From NCBI RefSeq assembly GCF_000368265.1, contig NZ_KB851218.1:425246-489245 (forward strand): a stretch of DNA of 64,000 bases, read 5' to 3'. This stretch comes from Acinetobacter brisouisimilis (lineage in GTDB: Bacteria > Pseudomonadota > Gammaproteobacteria > Pseudomonadales > Moraxellaceae). Shown here piece after piece: positions 28,937 through 38,664 of this stretch. Within the stretch, counting starts at the first letter, position 1, and every line of letters starts with the position of its first letter. The notes beneath the pieces were generated by a model that worked only from the letters and a program-made list of their open reading frames with translations, made no database searches and had not been told where the DNA came from. A program made the translations under genes and the position numbers.

Positions 28937-29557
28937 TCAGGTTTTAGTTTGTTTCGATGCGTCAGGATCACTACCTGTAAATAGCGATGGCCCTACATGT
29001 CCAGGCGCATTAATGCCTTCTTTTTTCATCATCACTGATACAGTCTTGAACATGATTTTGAAGTCCACCCAGACATTATGATGATCGACATACCAGACAT
29101 CACATTTAAAACGCTCTTCATAATCGAGTTCGTTACGCCCACTAATCTGTGCCAGTCCTGTCATGCCTGGACGCACTTCCAGACGGCGTGCCTGTTCAGG
29201 CGTATAGTGCTCGACAAACTCTTTAAGCATCGGGCGAGGACCGACTACACTCATGTCGCCTTTAATGACGTTGAGCAATTGTGGCATTTCATCCAAACTG
29301 GTTGAACGTAGCTTCTGACCAAACGGCGTCATGCGCTGATCGTCTGGGAGTGGGTTGCCATGCTGATCAAGTGCGTCTTTCATAGAGCGAAACTTCATCA
29401 TTTTAAACAGCTTGCCATCTTTCCCTGGACGTTCTTGGTAAAAGAAAATTGGTGAACCCAGATTCTTTTTGACCTTGAAGGCAACATAAATAAACACAGG
29501 CAACAAAATCGTAAATGCAATAGAAGCAATAATGATATCGACAAGTCTTTTGAGCAT
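28937..29557 (-). CDS. itrA: Initiating sugar phosphoglycosyltransferase (ItrA type)
   Basis: About 206 residues, the small single-domain PglC/ItrA form of the bacterial sugar transferase family. It moves a sugar-1-phosphate from UDP-sugar to undecaprenyl phosphate, which starts each repeat unit. An N-terminal re-entrant hydrophobic segment (DIIIASIAFTILLPVFIYVAF) is followed by FKMMKFRSM, SLDEMPQLLNVIKGDMSVVGPRP and RPGMTGLAQISGRN, all intact. I start at the ATG at 29555-29557; a GTG five codons upstream is in frame, but GGATGA before the ATG looks like the ribosome-binding site. It probably fixes the first sugar (GlcNAc or GalNAc). Confidence 0.92.
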   Translation of the reverse strand: MLKRLVDIIIASIAFTILLPVFIYVAFKVKKNLGSPIFFYQERPGKDGKLFKMMKFRSMKDALDQHGNPLPDDQRMTPFGQKLRSTSLDEMPQLLNVIKGDMSVVGPRPMLKEFVEHYTPEQARRLEVRPGMTGLAQISGRNELDYEERFKCDVWYVDHHNVWVDFKIMFKTVSVMMKKEGINAPGHVGPSLFTGSDPDASKQTKT

Positions 29558-29721
29558 GATTATTTCATCCACAAACCGGAATCACATCGCATAGCGATAG
29601 TAGACATTTAATTGAACCTTGTTGAAACTCTGGTCTGCCGAAATGGTAGATCAACTTTTAAAAACGTATTTTATCAACTCTTGGGCTAAACTGCCATGCA
29701 TCTGCAAGCTCAACACCATAA

Positions 29722-30870
29722 TCAATCTGTCACAAATTGCATCGCCTGTAACATTTGCTGGTTGACTCGTTTCACATCATAACGCTGCTGTACCAATGCC
29801 AAGGACTGAGCCGCCATCTGTTCGATCTGTGCAGGCTGTTCGATCAGACGCTGCATCGCTTGAGCCAGTGCATCCGCATCACGTACAGGGACTTTAAAAC
29901 CATTTTGCCCTTCAATCACTGTTTCCTTACACCCTGGCGCATCGGTGGTGATAATCGCACGGCGCATCGCCATGGCTTCGAGTACCGAGCGCGGAATGCC
30001 TTCACGGTAGGACGGCAACACAAAAATATTGGATTGGCAAATCGCCTGACGGACATCACTGAGTTTGCCCCAATACTGAATCAAACCCGATGCCATCCAC
30101 GCTTCCAGATCATCCTGAGCAATTGCCGCAGGGTTCTCATCAATCCAGCCGACCAGATGAAAATGTGCCGCAGGATAACGCTGCTTGATTTGCTTGGCTG
30201 CGGCAATGTATTCATACACGCCTTTGTCTTTCAACAAACGTGCCACCATCAAGAAGATCGGCCGTGGCTGCCCTTTCTCGTCCAGTAATAACGACTGTGG
30301 GGCAAATTTTTCGGTATTCACGCCTGAGCCATTCACAATATAAGTCGGAATCTTCGCAGGTAAATGTTTAAGTTCACGAATCAGCGCCAAGTCATCAGCA
30401 TTTTGAAAAATCACCGCGCTGGCTTTGCTCAAGGCAAAGCGGAAAATCTGATTAAATAGACGTTTTACATATTTAAAACGACCCGCCGACTGGTCATTCT
30501 GAAAGGCAAAGCCCAAACCACTGAGTAAAATATAGCGCTCAGGTACTTTTGCCAGATACGCTGCAATCGTGCCATACAGAATCGGTTTAATGGTATAACT
30601 CAGCACTTTATTGGGACGTATGGCTTTAAGCTGCTGGTAAATTGCCAACATGGTTTTCGAGTCTGCGACAGGATTGGTACCCATTTTTTGTAATGGGTAA
30701 CTATGTAAAGCAAATCCCAACTTCTGAAAATATGCCTGATCTTCAGGATACAGTTCGATATTCGGTGCAAGGATGTGAATGGCATAGCCTTGAGCTGCAA
30801 TGCTATTGAGCAAGTCACCCCGAAAATTCCGCACGGTATGTAGGTCATTGGAAATAATGCAGAACTTCAT
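29722..30870 (-). CDS. GT4-type glycosyltransferase
   Basis: 382 residues, GT-B fold. The N-terminal acceptor domain starts MKFCIISNDLHTVRNFRGDL; the C-terminal donor domain has FLMVARLLKDKGVYEYI and the E(x)7E motif in PSYREGIPRSVLEAMAM near residue 290. The pattern resembles PglA-like alpha-N-acetylgalactosaminyl or galactosyl transferases that act on undecaprenyl-linked sugars. It is 164 bp from itrA, the widest gap in the operon, and 3 bp from the epimerase gene. Donor and linkage unknown. Confidence 0.85.
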   Translation of the reverse strand: MKFCIISNDLHTVRNFRGDLLNSIAAQGYAIHILAPNIELYPEDQAYFQKLGFALHSYPLQKMGTNPVADSKTMLAIYQQLKAIRPNKVLSYTIKPILYGTIAAYLAKVPERYILLSGLGFAFQNDQSAGRFKYVKRLFNQIFRFALSKASAVIFQNADDLALIRELKHLPAKIPTYIVNGSGVNTEKFAPQSLLLDEKGQPRPIFLMVARLLKDKGVYEYIAAAKQIKQRYPAAHFHLVGWIDENPAAIAQDDLEAWMASGLIQYWGKLSDVRQAICQSNIFVLPSYREGIPRSVLEAMAMRRAIITTDAPGCKETVIEGQNGFKVPVRDADALAQAMQRLIEQPAQIEQMAAQSLALVQQRYDVKRVNQQMLQAMQFVTD

Positions 30871-30873
30871 AGA

Positions 30874-31911
30874 TTATTTTGCCGAACCGTGTAAATGCTG
30901 TACATACCATGGCATGGCTTGTTCAATGCCCTGCGCAATATTGAACTGTGGCTGATAGCCGAGCAAAGTCTGAATTTTGGAAATATCAGCTTGTGAATGG
31001 CGCACATCGCCTGCTCGGAAATCCCGATAGACAGCCGCCTGAGTATAATGCACTGCATTTTTAGCCAAGGTTTCGGTCAGCATGACAAATAACTGATTGA
31101 GATCAGTTCGTCCGCCAACAGCCACATTATAAATTTGATTGAGTGCAGCCGTGTTTTCAGTAGTGGCTGCCAACAGGTTTGCCTGTACCGCATTGGCAAT
31201 ATAGTTAAAATCACGGCTGGTTGAGCCATCACCATTGATATACACGGTATCGCCCTGAATCATGGCAGCCGTCCATTTTGGAATCACCGCAGCATAAGCA
31301 CCATCAGGAGTCTGGCGTTTACCAAAAATATTAAAGTAGCGCAGACCAATCGAATTAAAACCATAACAACGCTGGAATACGCTGGCATACAGCTCATTGA
31401 CGTATTTGGTTACGGCATACGGCGACAACGGATTACCAATAATCTCTTCTTTTTTAGGCAAGGCAGGATGATCACCGTAGGTCGAGCTACTGGCAGCATA
31501 GACAAAGTTTTTTACTTGGGCATCTTTGGCAGCCACCAGCATATTGACAAAGCCCGAGATGTTAGAGGCATTGGTCGCAATCGGATTTTCAATCGAACGT
31601 GGTACTGAACCAAGCGCCGCCTGGTGCAACACATAATCCACACCTGCACACGCTGTTTGGCAGTCTTCAAGGTTGCAAATATCCCCCTGAATAAACTTGA
31701 AATTCTGCCATTGCTCAGCCGACACGGTAGCCTGCACTTCATCTAAATTGTGCTGAAAACCTGTCGAAAAGTTATCTAATCCGACCACACGCTGACCCAG
31801 CAACAACAGTTGTTCCAGCAAATTTGAACCAATAAATCCCGCGACGCCTGTGACTAACCAGGTTTTGGGTTGCTGTTGCAGTTGTTCACAACATTGTTGA
31901 TATTGGCTCAT
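30874..31911 (-). CDS. gne2: UDP-GlcNAc(A) 4-epimerase, TviC/WbpP type
   Basis: 345 residues, extended [20 protein letters not shown] is the NAD loop; [16 protein letters not shown] and [13 protein letters not shown] contain the catalytic residues; [17 protein letters not shown] is typical of the WbpP/TviC group, which prefers N-acetylated substrates. Together with gna it can make UDP-GalNAcA, as TviB and TviC do for Vi antigen. This is the second epimerase of the locus, clearly different from gne1. It overlaps the downstream-numbered glycosyltransferase gene by 4 bp. The symbol follows Acinetobacter K-locus usage and is tentative. Confidence 0.87.
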   Translation of the reverse strand: MSQYQQCCEQLQQQPKTWLVTGVAGFIGSNLLEQLLLLGQRVVGLDNFSTGFQHNLDEVQATVSAEQWQNFKFIQGDICNLEDCQTACAGVDYVLHQAALGSVPRSIENPIATNASNISGFVNMLVAAKDAQVKNFVYAASSSTYGDHPALPKKEEIIGNPLSPYAVTKYVNELYASVFQRCYGFNSIGLRYFNIFGKRQTPDGAYAAVIPKWTAAMIQGDTVYINGDGSTSRDFNYIANAVQANLLAATTENTAALNQIYNVAVGGRTDLNQLFVMLTETLAKNAVHYTQAAVYRDFRAGDVRHSQADISKIQTLLGYQPQFNIAQGIEQAMPWYVQHLHGSAK

Positions 31912-33014
31912 GATGCTGTTCTCTCAGTGCTGAGGTGATAAAGTGCCAACCATTGTTGCAGCATGCTCTGCATGGAGTAATGCTGCTGAATGCGCTGGCG
32001 GTGCTGCTGCCCCAATTGGGCTTTTTGTTCTGTCGACAATTGTAACGCTTGGACAAGTTTTTTGCTGAGCATTTCTGAATTTTGTGGTGGAACCAGCCAC
32101 TCAGTCTTACCCAAAACTTCTTTTACGCCACCGCAGTCAGTTGCCACCACGACCCGCTCACAGCTCATGGCTTCTGCCACCACCAAGCCAAACCCTTCCC
32201 AAGCCGAAGACAGGACGAAGACATCTGCTGCTGACAATAGTTCGGCAACATCATGGCGCACACCGAGAAAACGGATGTGATCAGCCAAGCCTAACTGCTG
32301 CACTTGCTGTTCCAGTTCAGCCCGTTGCACCCCATCCCCCACAATTAATAACTGAGCTGTCGGCTGAGTTTGTTGTAGTAAGTGAAATGCCTGAATCAGG
32401 TTGGGATAATCTTTAGCTTGCATCAAACGCCCGACCGCCATCAATACAGGTATCTCTGCTGAATAGCCCAGTTGTTGACGAAGCTGCTGACGTGCTGATG
32501 CGGAAAATTGAAATTTTTGTGTATCAATGCCGTTGCTGATCGCGGTACTTTTGGCTGCGCTAAAGGCTTTTTGTGCAATAAAAAAATCGGTAGCTTCCTG
32601 ACTAACATTGGTATTCACATCGCTCAAACGATCGGTCAGGCGATACAGCCATTGCCGTGCTTTACCCCCAATCGCTTTGCTGTGCGCCGTGCAAATCAGA
32701 TAGGGAATCTGTGCCGAACGGCGTAGTAAACGAGCAAATAAAATTGCATGGAACATGTGTGCATGTACCACATCGGGCTGAAATTGCTGCATGATCTGGG
32801 CAAAACGCTGGGCACTTTGTGAGAAATTCACCAGTGAATTTAAACCCAGTTGAATCAGTTCAATCTCGGCATGTTGCGGTCGAACCTCAATTTCACCACG
32901 TAAATAGGCGATTTTGACCTGATGCCCTGCTTCAAACAGTTGATCGGCAAGACTGGTTACGACTTTTTCCGCACCACCCAAACCCAACCCTGTGATCAGC
33001 AACAAAATTTTCAT
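31908..33014 (-). CDS. GT4-type glycosyltransferase
   Basis: About 368 residues from the ATG at 33012-33014 ([19 protein letters not shown]). The GGAEKV loop near residue 12 and the donor-domain motifs [20 protein letters not shown] and [17 protein letters not shown] (E(x)7E) mark a GT-B, family 4 enzyme. The open frame extends 13 codons upstream into the previous gene, but that extension lacks family character. The stop codon overlaps the epimerase start by 4 bp. Donor and linkage unknown. Confidence 0.87.
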   Translation of the reverse strand: MKILLLITGLGLGGAEKVVTSLADQLFEAGHQVKIAYLRGEIEVRPQHAEIELIQLGLNSLVNFSQSAQRFAQIMQQFQPDVVHAHMFHAILFARLLRRSAQIPYLICTAHSKAIGGKARQWLYRLTDRLSDVNTNVSQEATDFFIAQKAFSAAKSTAISNGIDTQKFQFSASARQQLRQQLGYSAEIPVLMAVGRLMQAKDYPNLIQAFHLLQQTQPTAQLLIVGDGVQRAELEQQVQQLGLADHIRFLGVRHDVAELLSAADVFVLSSAWEGFGLVVAEAMSCERVVVATDCGGVKEVLGKTEWLVPPQNSEMLSKKLVQALQLSTEQKAQLGQQHRQRIQQHYSMQSMLQQWLALYHLSTERTAS

Positions 33015-33025
33015 CTTCAACTCAC

Positions 33026-34108
33026 TCAGGCTTGGGCAAATAGTTGCAGCCACTGCGCCACAATCTGCTCACTAGAATACTGTTGCACATGCTGCTGATT
33101 TTGCTTGGCAATTGTTTGATAATCCTCAGTATCCAAGTTCATCATCTGCACTAATTGATCACTCAACTGCTGTACATTTTCAGGGGCAACCAATCGGTTT
33201 GGCGTGTTGGCTAAAATCTCACGTGGGCCAATCGGACAATCAAAAGCCACAATCGGCAAACCAAAGCTCAGAGCTTCAAGCAGCACCATACCAAAACCTT
33301 CAAAACGTGAGCTTAAACAGTAAATCGATGCCTGTGCATAATACTGAGCAATTTCAGGCGTTGCAGCGACCCAATCCACAGAGTGTTCAATACCAAGTTG
33401 AATTGCCTGTTGTTTGAGTGCCTGTTCCTGCTCACCACTCCCCACAATCCGCAGCGTCCAGTCAGGATACTTTGAGCTGAGCAATTGCCATGCTTCGAGC
33501 AGCAAATCAAAGCCTTTTTCAGAACGTAAGCGCCCCACCGCAAGCACCGTTTTATGGCTTTGACTCAGTAACTGTGTAGCAATCTGAAAAGGTGACGGGT
33601 TCGCAATGGCTTGAAGCTTCGCTGAGATTTTAGCAATGCCCTGCTGCCACAACTGTCGGTCATGCTCAGTTAAAGTCACCACCGCATCAGCATGACGCGC
33701 TGCCCAGACCCGCCCGACACGGCGCAGGCGTAACCCTAAATCCACTTCAAAATTAAAATGTTCCCAGCAAATATGCTGTACCTTCAAACCGAACAAGGCA
33801 GGTACAGTAAAAATGCAGGAAATGCTGTCCACCACCACCAAATGCTGAATCTGTTGCTGCTGCACAAAACGGCGGATTTTCCAAATGGTTCCGAGTAAAT
33901 GACTTTTCATCGACACAGGCTGTGGATAAAGTGCATGGTTTTCCACACGGGCATCCAAGGCGAAAAATGGGTGCTCTCCCTGTGACAGGTTCAAAATACA
34001 CACCTGCTGTCCCTGTGCAGCTAAGGCATTGGCGACCAGTGTCGTGACGCGCTCGGTTCCACCTGCAAGGTTGAGATTACCAATCAGAAAGCAAATTTTG
34101 CCGATCAT
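33026..34108 (-). CDS. GT4-type glycosyltransferase
   Basis: 360 residues. The start MIGKICFLIGNLNLAGGTERVT has the GGTERV loop; the donor domain shows LAVGRLRSEKGFDLLLEAW and SSRFEGFGMVLLEALSFGLPIV, and DCPIGPREIL follows. This is a second family-4 enzyme of the same type as its neighbour, which it precedes by 11 bp. It overlaps the GT2 gene by 4 bp. Donor and linkage unknown. Confidence 0.87.
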   Translation of the reverse strand: MIGKICFLIGNLNLAGGTERVTTLVANALAAQGQQVCILNLSQGEHPFFALDARVENHALYPQPVSMKSHLLGTIWKIRRFVQQQQIQHLVVVDSISCIFTVPALFGLKVQHICWEHFNFEVDLGLRLRRVGRVWAARHADAVVTLTEHDRQLWQQGIAKISAKLQAIANPSPFQIATQLLSQSHKTVLAVGRLRSEKGFDLLLEAWQLLSSKYPDWTLRIVGSGEQEQALKQQAIQLGIEHSVDWVAATPEIAQYYAQASIYCLSSRFEGFGMVLLEALSFGLPIVAFDCPIGPREILANTPNRLVAPENVQQLSDQLVQMMNLDTEDYQTIAKQNQQHVQQYSSEQIVAQWLQLFAQA

Positions 34109-35064
34109 TTTTTCAGGCCCAAACGGCGCAAGGTGCGGTCAAACAACAAAAAGGCCACGCCATATTGGAAAAACAGACGATTGCCACGATTGCGAATCAT
34201 GGTTTCATTGAGTGGATGCTGGCGCATTTGCTGTTTTAAGGTTTTCCAGCGCTGCTGTGCCGCACTGATCCCATCGGCATTGAGTACATCCATAATATGC
34301 GACTGGCTAATCGCAATCATGGTTGCCACCAGTTCAGGATGCTGTTCAATACGTTCTAAATAAAACAGCGGCACGCCACCCAAATCATCAATATTTTTAC
34401 GGGATTTGGTCGCGGTAATACCTTGCGGATTGATGCGGTAATTGATCAATACTTCAGGGCTGAAATAAGCGGTTTTTGCTGCGAAAAATAACAACGGTGT
34501 AGTGTAGGCATCTTCATAGTTTTTACCGACAGGAAAGCGAATGTCTTTAAATAACTCGCGCTTATACACTCGCAGCCATGCAAACCAAGCCGAACGGTTG
34601 GACAGTTCCAGTAAAATGTCCTGATTCAGGGTTTGCAAACCCTGTTTCGACATACGGTGTAAAAACGGAATGGTATTGCCTTGGTCATCTACGCGTTGCA
34701 CCGCAAACTGGATGATGTCAGCGCCCGTTTCAATGCCTTTGAACACTTCAGCAAAATACTGCGGATTGAGATAATCATCCGAATCCAGAAATGCCACGTA
34801 CTCGCCTTGTGCCTCTCCAATCCCCGTATTACGTGCGCCACTCAAACCCTGATTTTTTTGGCGGATAATGCGAAATTGCTGCTGTACCGCTTCAGGCTGC
34901 TGTGCCAAAAACTGCTGCGCTTTGGCAACCGACTGGTCTGGGCTGCCATCATCGACCACAATCACCTCAACATCAGGTACAGGCAACTGCTGGCAGATAC
35001 TGGTCAGGCATTGTTCAATGTACTTTTCGACATTATAAACGGGGATGATCAAGCTCAGCTTCAT
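34105..35064 (-). CDS. GT2-type glycosyltransferase
   Basis: 319 residues, GT-A fold. It opens LSLIIPVYNVEKYIEQCL; VIVVDDGSPDQS and GARNTGIGEAQGEYVAFLDSDDY (DxD motif near residue 95) are the nucleotide-sugar and metal sites of family 2. There is no membrane segment, so it works at the inner face of the inner membrane. It overlaps the next gene by 4 bp and starts 9 bp after wzx. Confidence 0.9.
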   Translation of the reverse strand: MKLSLIIPVYNVEKYIEQCLTSICQQLPVPDVEVIVVDDGSPDQSVAKAQQFLAQQPEAVQQQFRIIRQKNQGLSGARNTGIGEAQGEYVAFLDSDDYLNPQYFAEVFKGIETGADIIQFAVQRVDDQGNTIPFLHRMSKQGLQTLNQDILLELSNRSAWFAWLRVYKRELFKDIRFPVGKNYEDAYTTPLLFFAAKTAYFSPEVLINYRINPQGITATKSRKNIDDLGGVPLFYLERIEQHPELVATMIAISQSHIMDVLNADGISAAQQRWKTLKQQMRQHPLNETMIRNRGNRLFFQYGVAFLLFDRTLRRLGLKK

Positions 35065-35073
35065 CGGGTATTC

Positions 35074-36342
35074 TCAGCGTTTGAAATAGGTGGACGGTTT
35101 AAAGATACGAATATGCGTATCTAAAATTAAACCCTGCTTATAAAAGTAATTAAACAACGTTAAAGACAAAATTTCTGTGGCAAGAATCGCAAAAATTGCG
35201 CCGTACAGGGCAAAATAATGAATCGCCAAGAAGGTCACGATGACATTAAAGGCTACCAGAGTCATGGTCTTATGATGCAAATAATCATAAGCATTAAACT
35301 TGATCAGATACTTTTCTGCCACGGTTGACATACCTGAAAACAGCGTCACGAACACCGCAATAATCAAAATATCATTGACCTGTTGATAAGCTGTGCCATA
35401 CAACCACTGAATAATCCAGTGCCCAAACAACGCAAAAAATACCGCCGCCGAGGAGGCAATCACGATCACCATCGCATTTAAGCGCGCCACCATAGTTTGA
35501 CTACGCTCAAAGTCTTTTTCTGCATAAATTTGAGTGAGAAATGAAGAAATAAAGGCATTCAGCACAAAGTAAAAACTGCTGCCCAAAGTCATCGCAACCG
35601 AATAAATCCCCAGATCATGCTGCGATTTCATGCCTAAAAACAGTTGCGAGGTCTTGGTAAAAATCGCAATCGACAAGGTGTACAGTACCAGTTTGCGTCC
35701 GACTTTCAGCACATAGCCACGATACTGCTGTAAATGATCGGCAATCCGCTGTGGTGTACTGAGTTTTTTACGGGCAAAAATCGCACGACGCATCAGAAAC
35801 GGAACCAGCGTCACCAACACGATCGGAAGACTTAAATAACTGACGGGTAACTGAAATTCGGCAATCCCATAACGCACGATCAGGCTCACCAAAATCGCGG
35901 TGACATTACATATGGTATTAAAACGTGACTGCAAGGTGGCATTAAAGTAAATGCTATAAGCGGTGTCATGCAGGGAAAAATACACCCCTATACAGGCCGC
36001 CACCGAAAAAATAAAGGTCAGTGGATCAACAGTTAAATACAGATACAACAGCACCAGACTGGCAAAAACTGCAAAGAACAGATTGCGTAACGTCCGCGTG
36101 GCAAAAATAATGTGCTCACCGGTTTTGCGGTTTTGACTGGTTTTTTGGAAAATCAGGTTGTCTGAGCCAAACAATGATACCGTTTGCACAATCGCAAAAA
36201 TCGAGGTGGCAAAAGTCAGCTTACCGAAATTGGCAGGCCCGATATAACGTGCCACAAACGAGGTCACGAAGATCAATCCAAAAATGGACAACAGCTTTTC
36301 AGCCATCATCCACAGTGAATTGAGATAGACTTTTTTACTCAT
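35074..36342 (-). CDS. wzx: Oligosaccharide repeat-unit flippase (Wzx)
   Basis: 422 residues with about 12-14 membrane segments and no large soluble domain. The N-terminus SLWMMAEKLLSIFGLIFVTSFVARYIGPANFGKLTF is typical of the polysaccharide flippase (MATE-like) family; only its pattern W-x-x-x-E-K and ARYIGP is needed for the call. It flips undecaprenyl-linked repeat units across the inner membrane. It is second in the operon, 8 bp after gna. No Wzy-like protein is found near it. Confidence 0.9.
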   Translation of the reverse strand: MSKKVYLNSLWMMAEKLLSIFGLIFVTSFVARYIGPANFGKLTFATSIFAIVQTVSLFGSDNLIFQKTSQNRKTGEHIIFATRTLRNLFFAVFASLVLLYLYLTVDPLTFIFSVAACIGVYFSLHDTAYSIYFNATLQSRFNTICNVTAILVSLIVRYGIAEFQLPVSYLSLPIVLVTLVPFLMRRAIFARKKLSTPQRIADHLQQYRGYVLKVGRKLVLYTLSIAIFTKTSQLFLGMKSQHDLGIYSVAMTLGSSFYFVLNAFISSFLTQIYAEKDFERSQTMVARLNAMVIVIASSAAVFFALFGHWIIQWLYGTAYQQVNDILIIAVFVTLFSGMSTVAEKYLIKFNAYDYLHHKTMTLVAFNVIVTFLAIHYFALYGAIFAILATEILSLTLFNYFYKQGLILDTHIRIFKPSTYFKR

Positions 36343-36350
36343 GATGCCGC

Positions 36351-37628
36351 TTACAGACGAATGTCCACACAGTCTTTATCCAGCACATATTTCAAGTCAT
36401 ACAACACAAAATTGGCTTTACACATTTTGGCAATGTCATCACGAGTCAATGCTTTAAATTGCTGATGGGCAACCGCCAGCACCACCGCATCATAATAATG
36501 ATTTTTCGGCTGCTCGGTCAGTTCCAAACCATATTCATGCTGTACTTCGGCAGCATCCACCCACGGATCATGCACATCAGCCTGAATGTGGTATTCCTGC
36601 AATTCATGAATAATATCAATAATTCGGGTATTACGAATATCAGGACAATTTTCTTTAAAGCTTAAGCCCAGTACCAAGACTTTAGCACCTTCCACCTGAA
36701 TGCGCTTTTTCACCATGGTCTTGACCAGTTGAGTGACCACATAGGCGCCCATGCTGTCATTTAGACGACGACCCGCCAAAATAATTTCAGGATGATAGCC
36801 AATTGCCTGTGCCTTATGGGTCAAATAGTACGGATCTACCCCGATACAATGCCCGCCGACCAGACCCGGACGAAATGGCAAGAAGTTCCACTTGGTGCCT
36901 GCGGCTTTAAGGACATCTTCGGTGTCGATGCCCATTTTATTGAAAATCAACGCCAGTTCATTGATGAGCGCAATATTCACATCGCGCTGGGTATTTTCAA
37001 TGACTTTTGCCGCTTCGGCGACTTTAATGCTTGGCGCTTTATGCGTGCCTGCGGTGATAATCAAGTTATAGACTTCATCGACATAATCGGCGATTTCAGG
37101 GGTTGAACCCGAAGTGATTTTTAAAATATTGGTCACGCGGTGTTCTTTGTCACCTGGGTTAATCCGCTCTGGGCTATAGCCTGCGTAAAAATCCTGATTG
37201 AAAGTCAGACCTGAAACTTTTTCCAGTACAGGAATACAGACTTCTTCGCTCGCACCCGGATACACGGTCGACTCGTACACCACGATATCGCCTTTTTTCA
37301 GCACACGACCAATGCTTTCAGAGGCTTTCACCAACGGGGTTAAGTCAGGCTGTTTATACTGGTCAATCGGGGTCGGGACTGTCACGATAAAGAAGTTACA
37401 ATCCTGTAAATCATCAATCTGGGTGGTATAGCTTAAATGGCTTGCCTGTTGTAATTCTTCTGGCGAGGTTTCTAAAGTATGATCCTGACCGCTTCGCAGT
37501 TCATCAATACGCTTTTGCTGAATATCGAACCCGACTGTTGCGACAGTTTTACCAAATTCAACAGCCAGTGGCAGTCCCACATAGCCTAAACCAACAATCG
37601 CGATTTTGAGTTGATCTCGTTGCAACAT
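36351..37628 (-). CDS. gna: UDP-N-acetylglucosamine 6-dehydrogenase (TviB/WbpO type)
   Basis: 425 residues from the ATG at 37626-37628; an upstream in-frame TTG at 37649 is less likely. [20 protein letters not shown] is the NAD loop. The catalytic set is complete: Lys208 and Asn212 in [13 protein letters not shown] and Cys261 in [13 protein letters not shown]. It oxidises UDP-GlcNAc to UDP-GlcNAcA, which gne2 can turn into UDP-GalNAcA. This is the first gene of the capsule operon. In other Acinetobacter K loci the divergent wza-wzb-wzc genes would follow upstream of it; here fkpA is next. Confidence 0.92.
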   Translation of the reverse strand: MLQRDQLKIAIVGLGYVGLPLAVEFGKTVATVGFDIQQKRIDELRSGQDHTLETSPEELQQASHLSYTTQIDDLQDCNFFIVTVPTPIDQYKQPDLTPLVKASESIGRVLKKGDIVVYESTVYPGASEEVCIPVLEKVSGLTFNQDFYAGYSPERINPGDKEHRVTNILKITSGSTPEIADYVDEVYNLIITAGTHKAPSIKVAEAAKVIENTQRDVNIALINELALIFNKMGIDTEDVLKAAGTKWNFLPFRPGLVGGHCIGVDPYYLTHKAQAIGYHPEIILAGRRLNDSMGAYVVTQLVKTMVKKRIQVEGAKVLVLGLSFKENCPDIRNTRIIDIIHELQEYHIQADVHDPWVDAAEVQHEYGLELTEQPKNHYYDAVVLAVAHQQFKALTRDDIAKMCKANFVLYDLKYVLDKDCVDIRL

Positions 37629-37660
37629 AGACAGTCCGATCCTAATCAATAAAGTAAAAG

Positions 37661-37681
37661 AGGATCATAATGGATGATCCT
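37661..37681. promoter_or_regulatory. Inverted repeat in the leader of the capsule operon
   Basis: AGGATCAT-AATGG-ATGATCCT is a perfect 8-bp inverted repeat, 33 bp before the gna start codon. It could be an operator or an mRNA hairpin. A second hairpin TGCCTG/CAGGCA lies at 37864-37881 on the fkpA side of the same 286-bp region. I find no ops or JUMPstart element. Confidence 0.5.
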
Positions 37682-37914
37682 TACAGGCTGACTAATATAA
37701 CAGAAATCAGACTGATTTTTCGGATAAAAAAGCGAGTTCAGGCTTTAGTACGAGCTGGCTTTATTTACAGATTTAAAACACGTTTTTGGCCAGATTAGGT
37801 AGTTACTTCACACAAAAAACATACCGTTTGTTTACAATCCATTATATGCTTAGAGCCACCAATGCCTGCATGATCAGGCAAGCTGTTTTAATCAAATAAA
37901 ATTGGATTCCTCTT

Positions 37915-38613
37915 ATGAGTAAAGCCTTACCCGTTGCTGTTGCAGTTATTTTAGGCGGCGCTGCACTTGTTCCTGTTTTTTATGCGTCTCAACACCCTGC
38001 TCCAGCAAAGACACATCGCGCATCAGCAGGCACGTCATCTGAACCGAAAAAGGTTCTGAGCTATATGCAAGGCTACCAAATGGGTGGTCAGGTTTCTCCT
38101 GAAATGGACATTGACGGTTTTGCCCAAGGTCTACGTGACGCTCGCGAACACAAACCACATGCTTATAATGATCAACAAGTTAAAGATGCCATCGTCAACT
38201 ATCAAAAAGAATTACAAGGCAAACTCAGCAGCTTGCAGGAAAAAAACAAAACTTTCCTGACTGAAAATACCAAGAAAGCGGGTGTAAAAACCACAGCTTC
38301 AGGTTTGCAATATGAAATCATCAAACAAGGTACAGGAAAACAAGCAACTGCCAATTCAACTGTAAAAGTGAATTATGAAGGCAAGCTGGTTGACGGTACG
38401 GTCTTTGATAGCAGCTATGCACGTGGTGAACCGGCTGAATTCCCACTTGCTGGCACCATTCCAGGCTGGATTGAAGGGATTCCACTACTCAAAGAAGGTG
38501 GTAGCATCATGCTTTATGTTCCAGCCAAACTGGCTTATGGTGAACAAGGTAACCAAACCATTCCACCAAACAGCGTATTGATCTTCAAGGTCGATTTACT
38601 TGCTGTGAAATAA
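37915..38613 (+). CDS. fkpA: FKBP-type peptidyl-prolyl isomerase flanking the capsule locus
   Basis: 232 residues. An N-terminal hydrophobic segment (PVAVAVILGGAALVPVFYA) directs it to the periplasm, probably as an anchored or cleaved protein. An N-terminal dimerisation domain of FkpA type (about 45-120, with YMQGYQMGG) precedes the FKBP domain (TTASGLQYEIIKQGTG to the end, with VNYEGKLVDGTVFDSSYARG and IPPNSVLIFKVDLL). It helps fold periplasmic proteins. fkpA is the standard left border of Acinetobacter K loci. Confidence 0.92.
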   Translation: MSKALPVAVAVILGGAALVPVFYASQHPAPAKTHRASAGTSSEPKKVLSYMQGYQMGGQVSPEMDIDGFAQGLRDAREHKPHAYNDQQVKDAIVNYQKELQGKLSSLQEKNKTFLTENTKKAGVKTTASGLQYEIIKQGTGKQATANSTVKVNYEGKLVDGTVFDSSYARGEPAEFPLAGTIPGWIEGIPLLKEGGSIMLYVPAKLAYGEQGNQTIPPNSVLIFKVDLLAVK

Positions 38614-38664
38614 TCAAAACAATGGAGAGTCACAACTCTCCATTTGTATTTTAGGAAGATGATA

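Noticed and set aside
29755..30288. 177-codon open frame on the plus strand
   Set aside because: Antisense to a well-supported GT4 glycosyltransferase; no ribosome-binding site and no family pattern.
37629..37914. JUMPstart/ops element before the capsule operon
   Set aside because: No GGCGGTAG or JUMPstart-like stretch on either strand.
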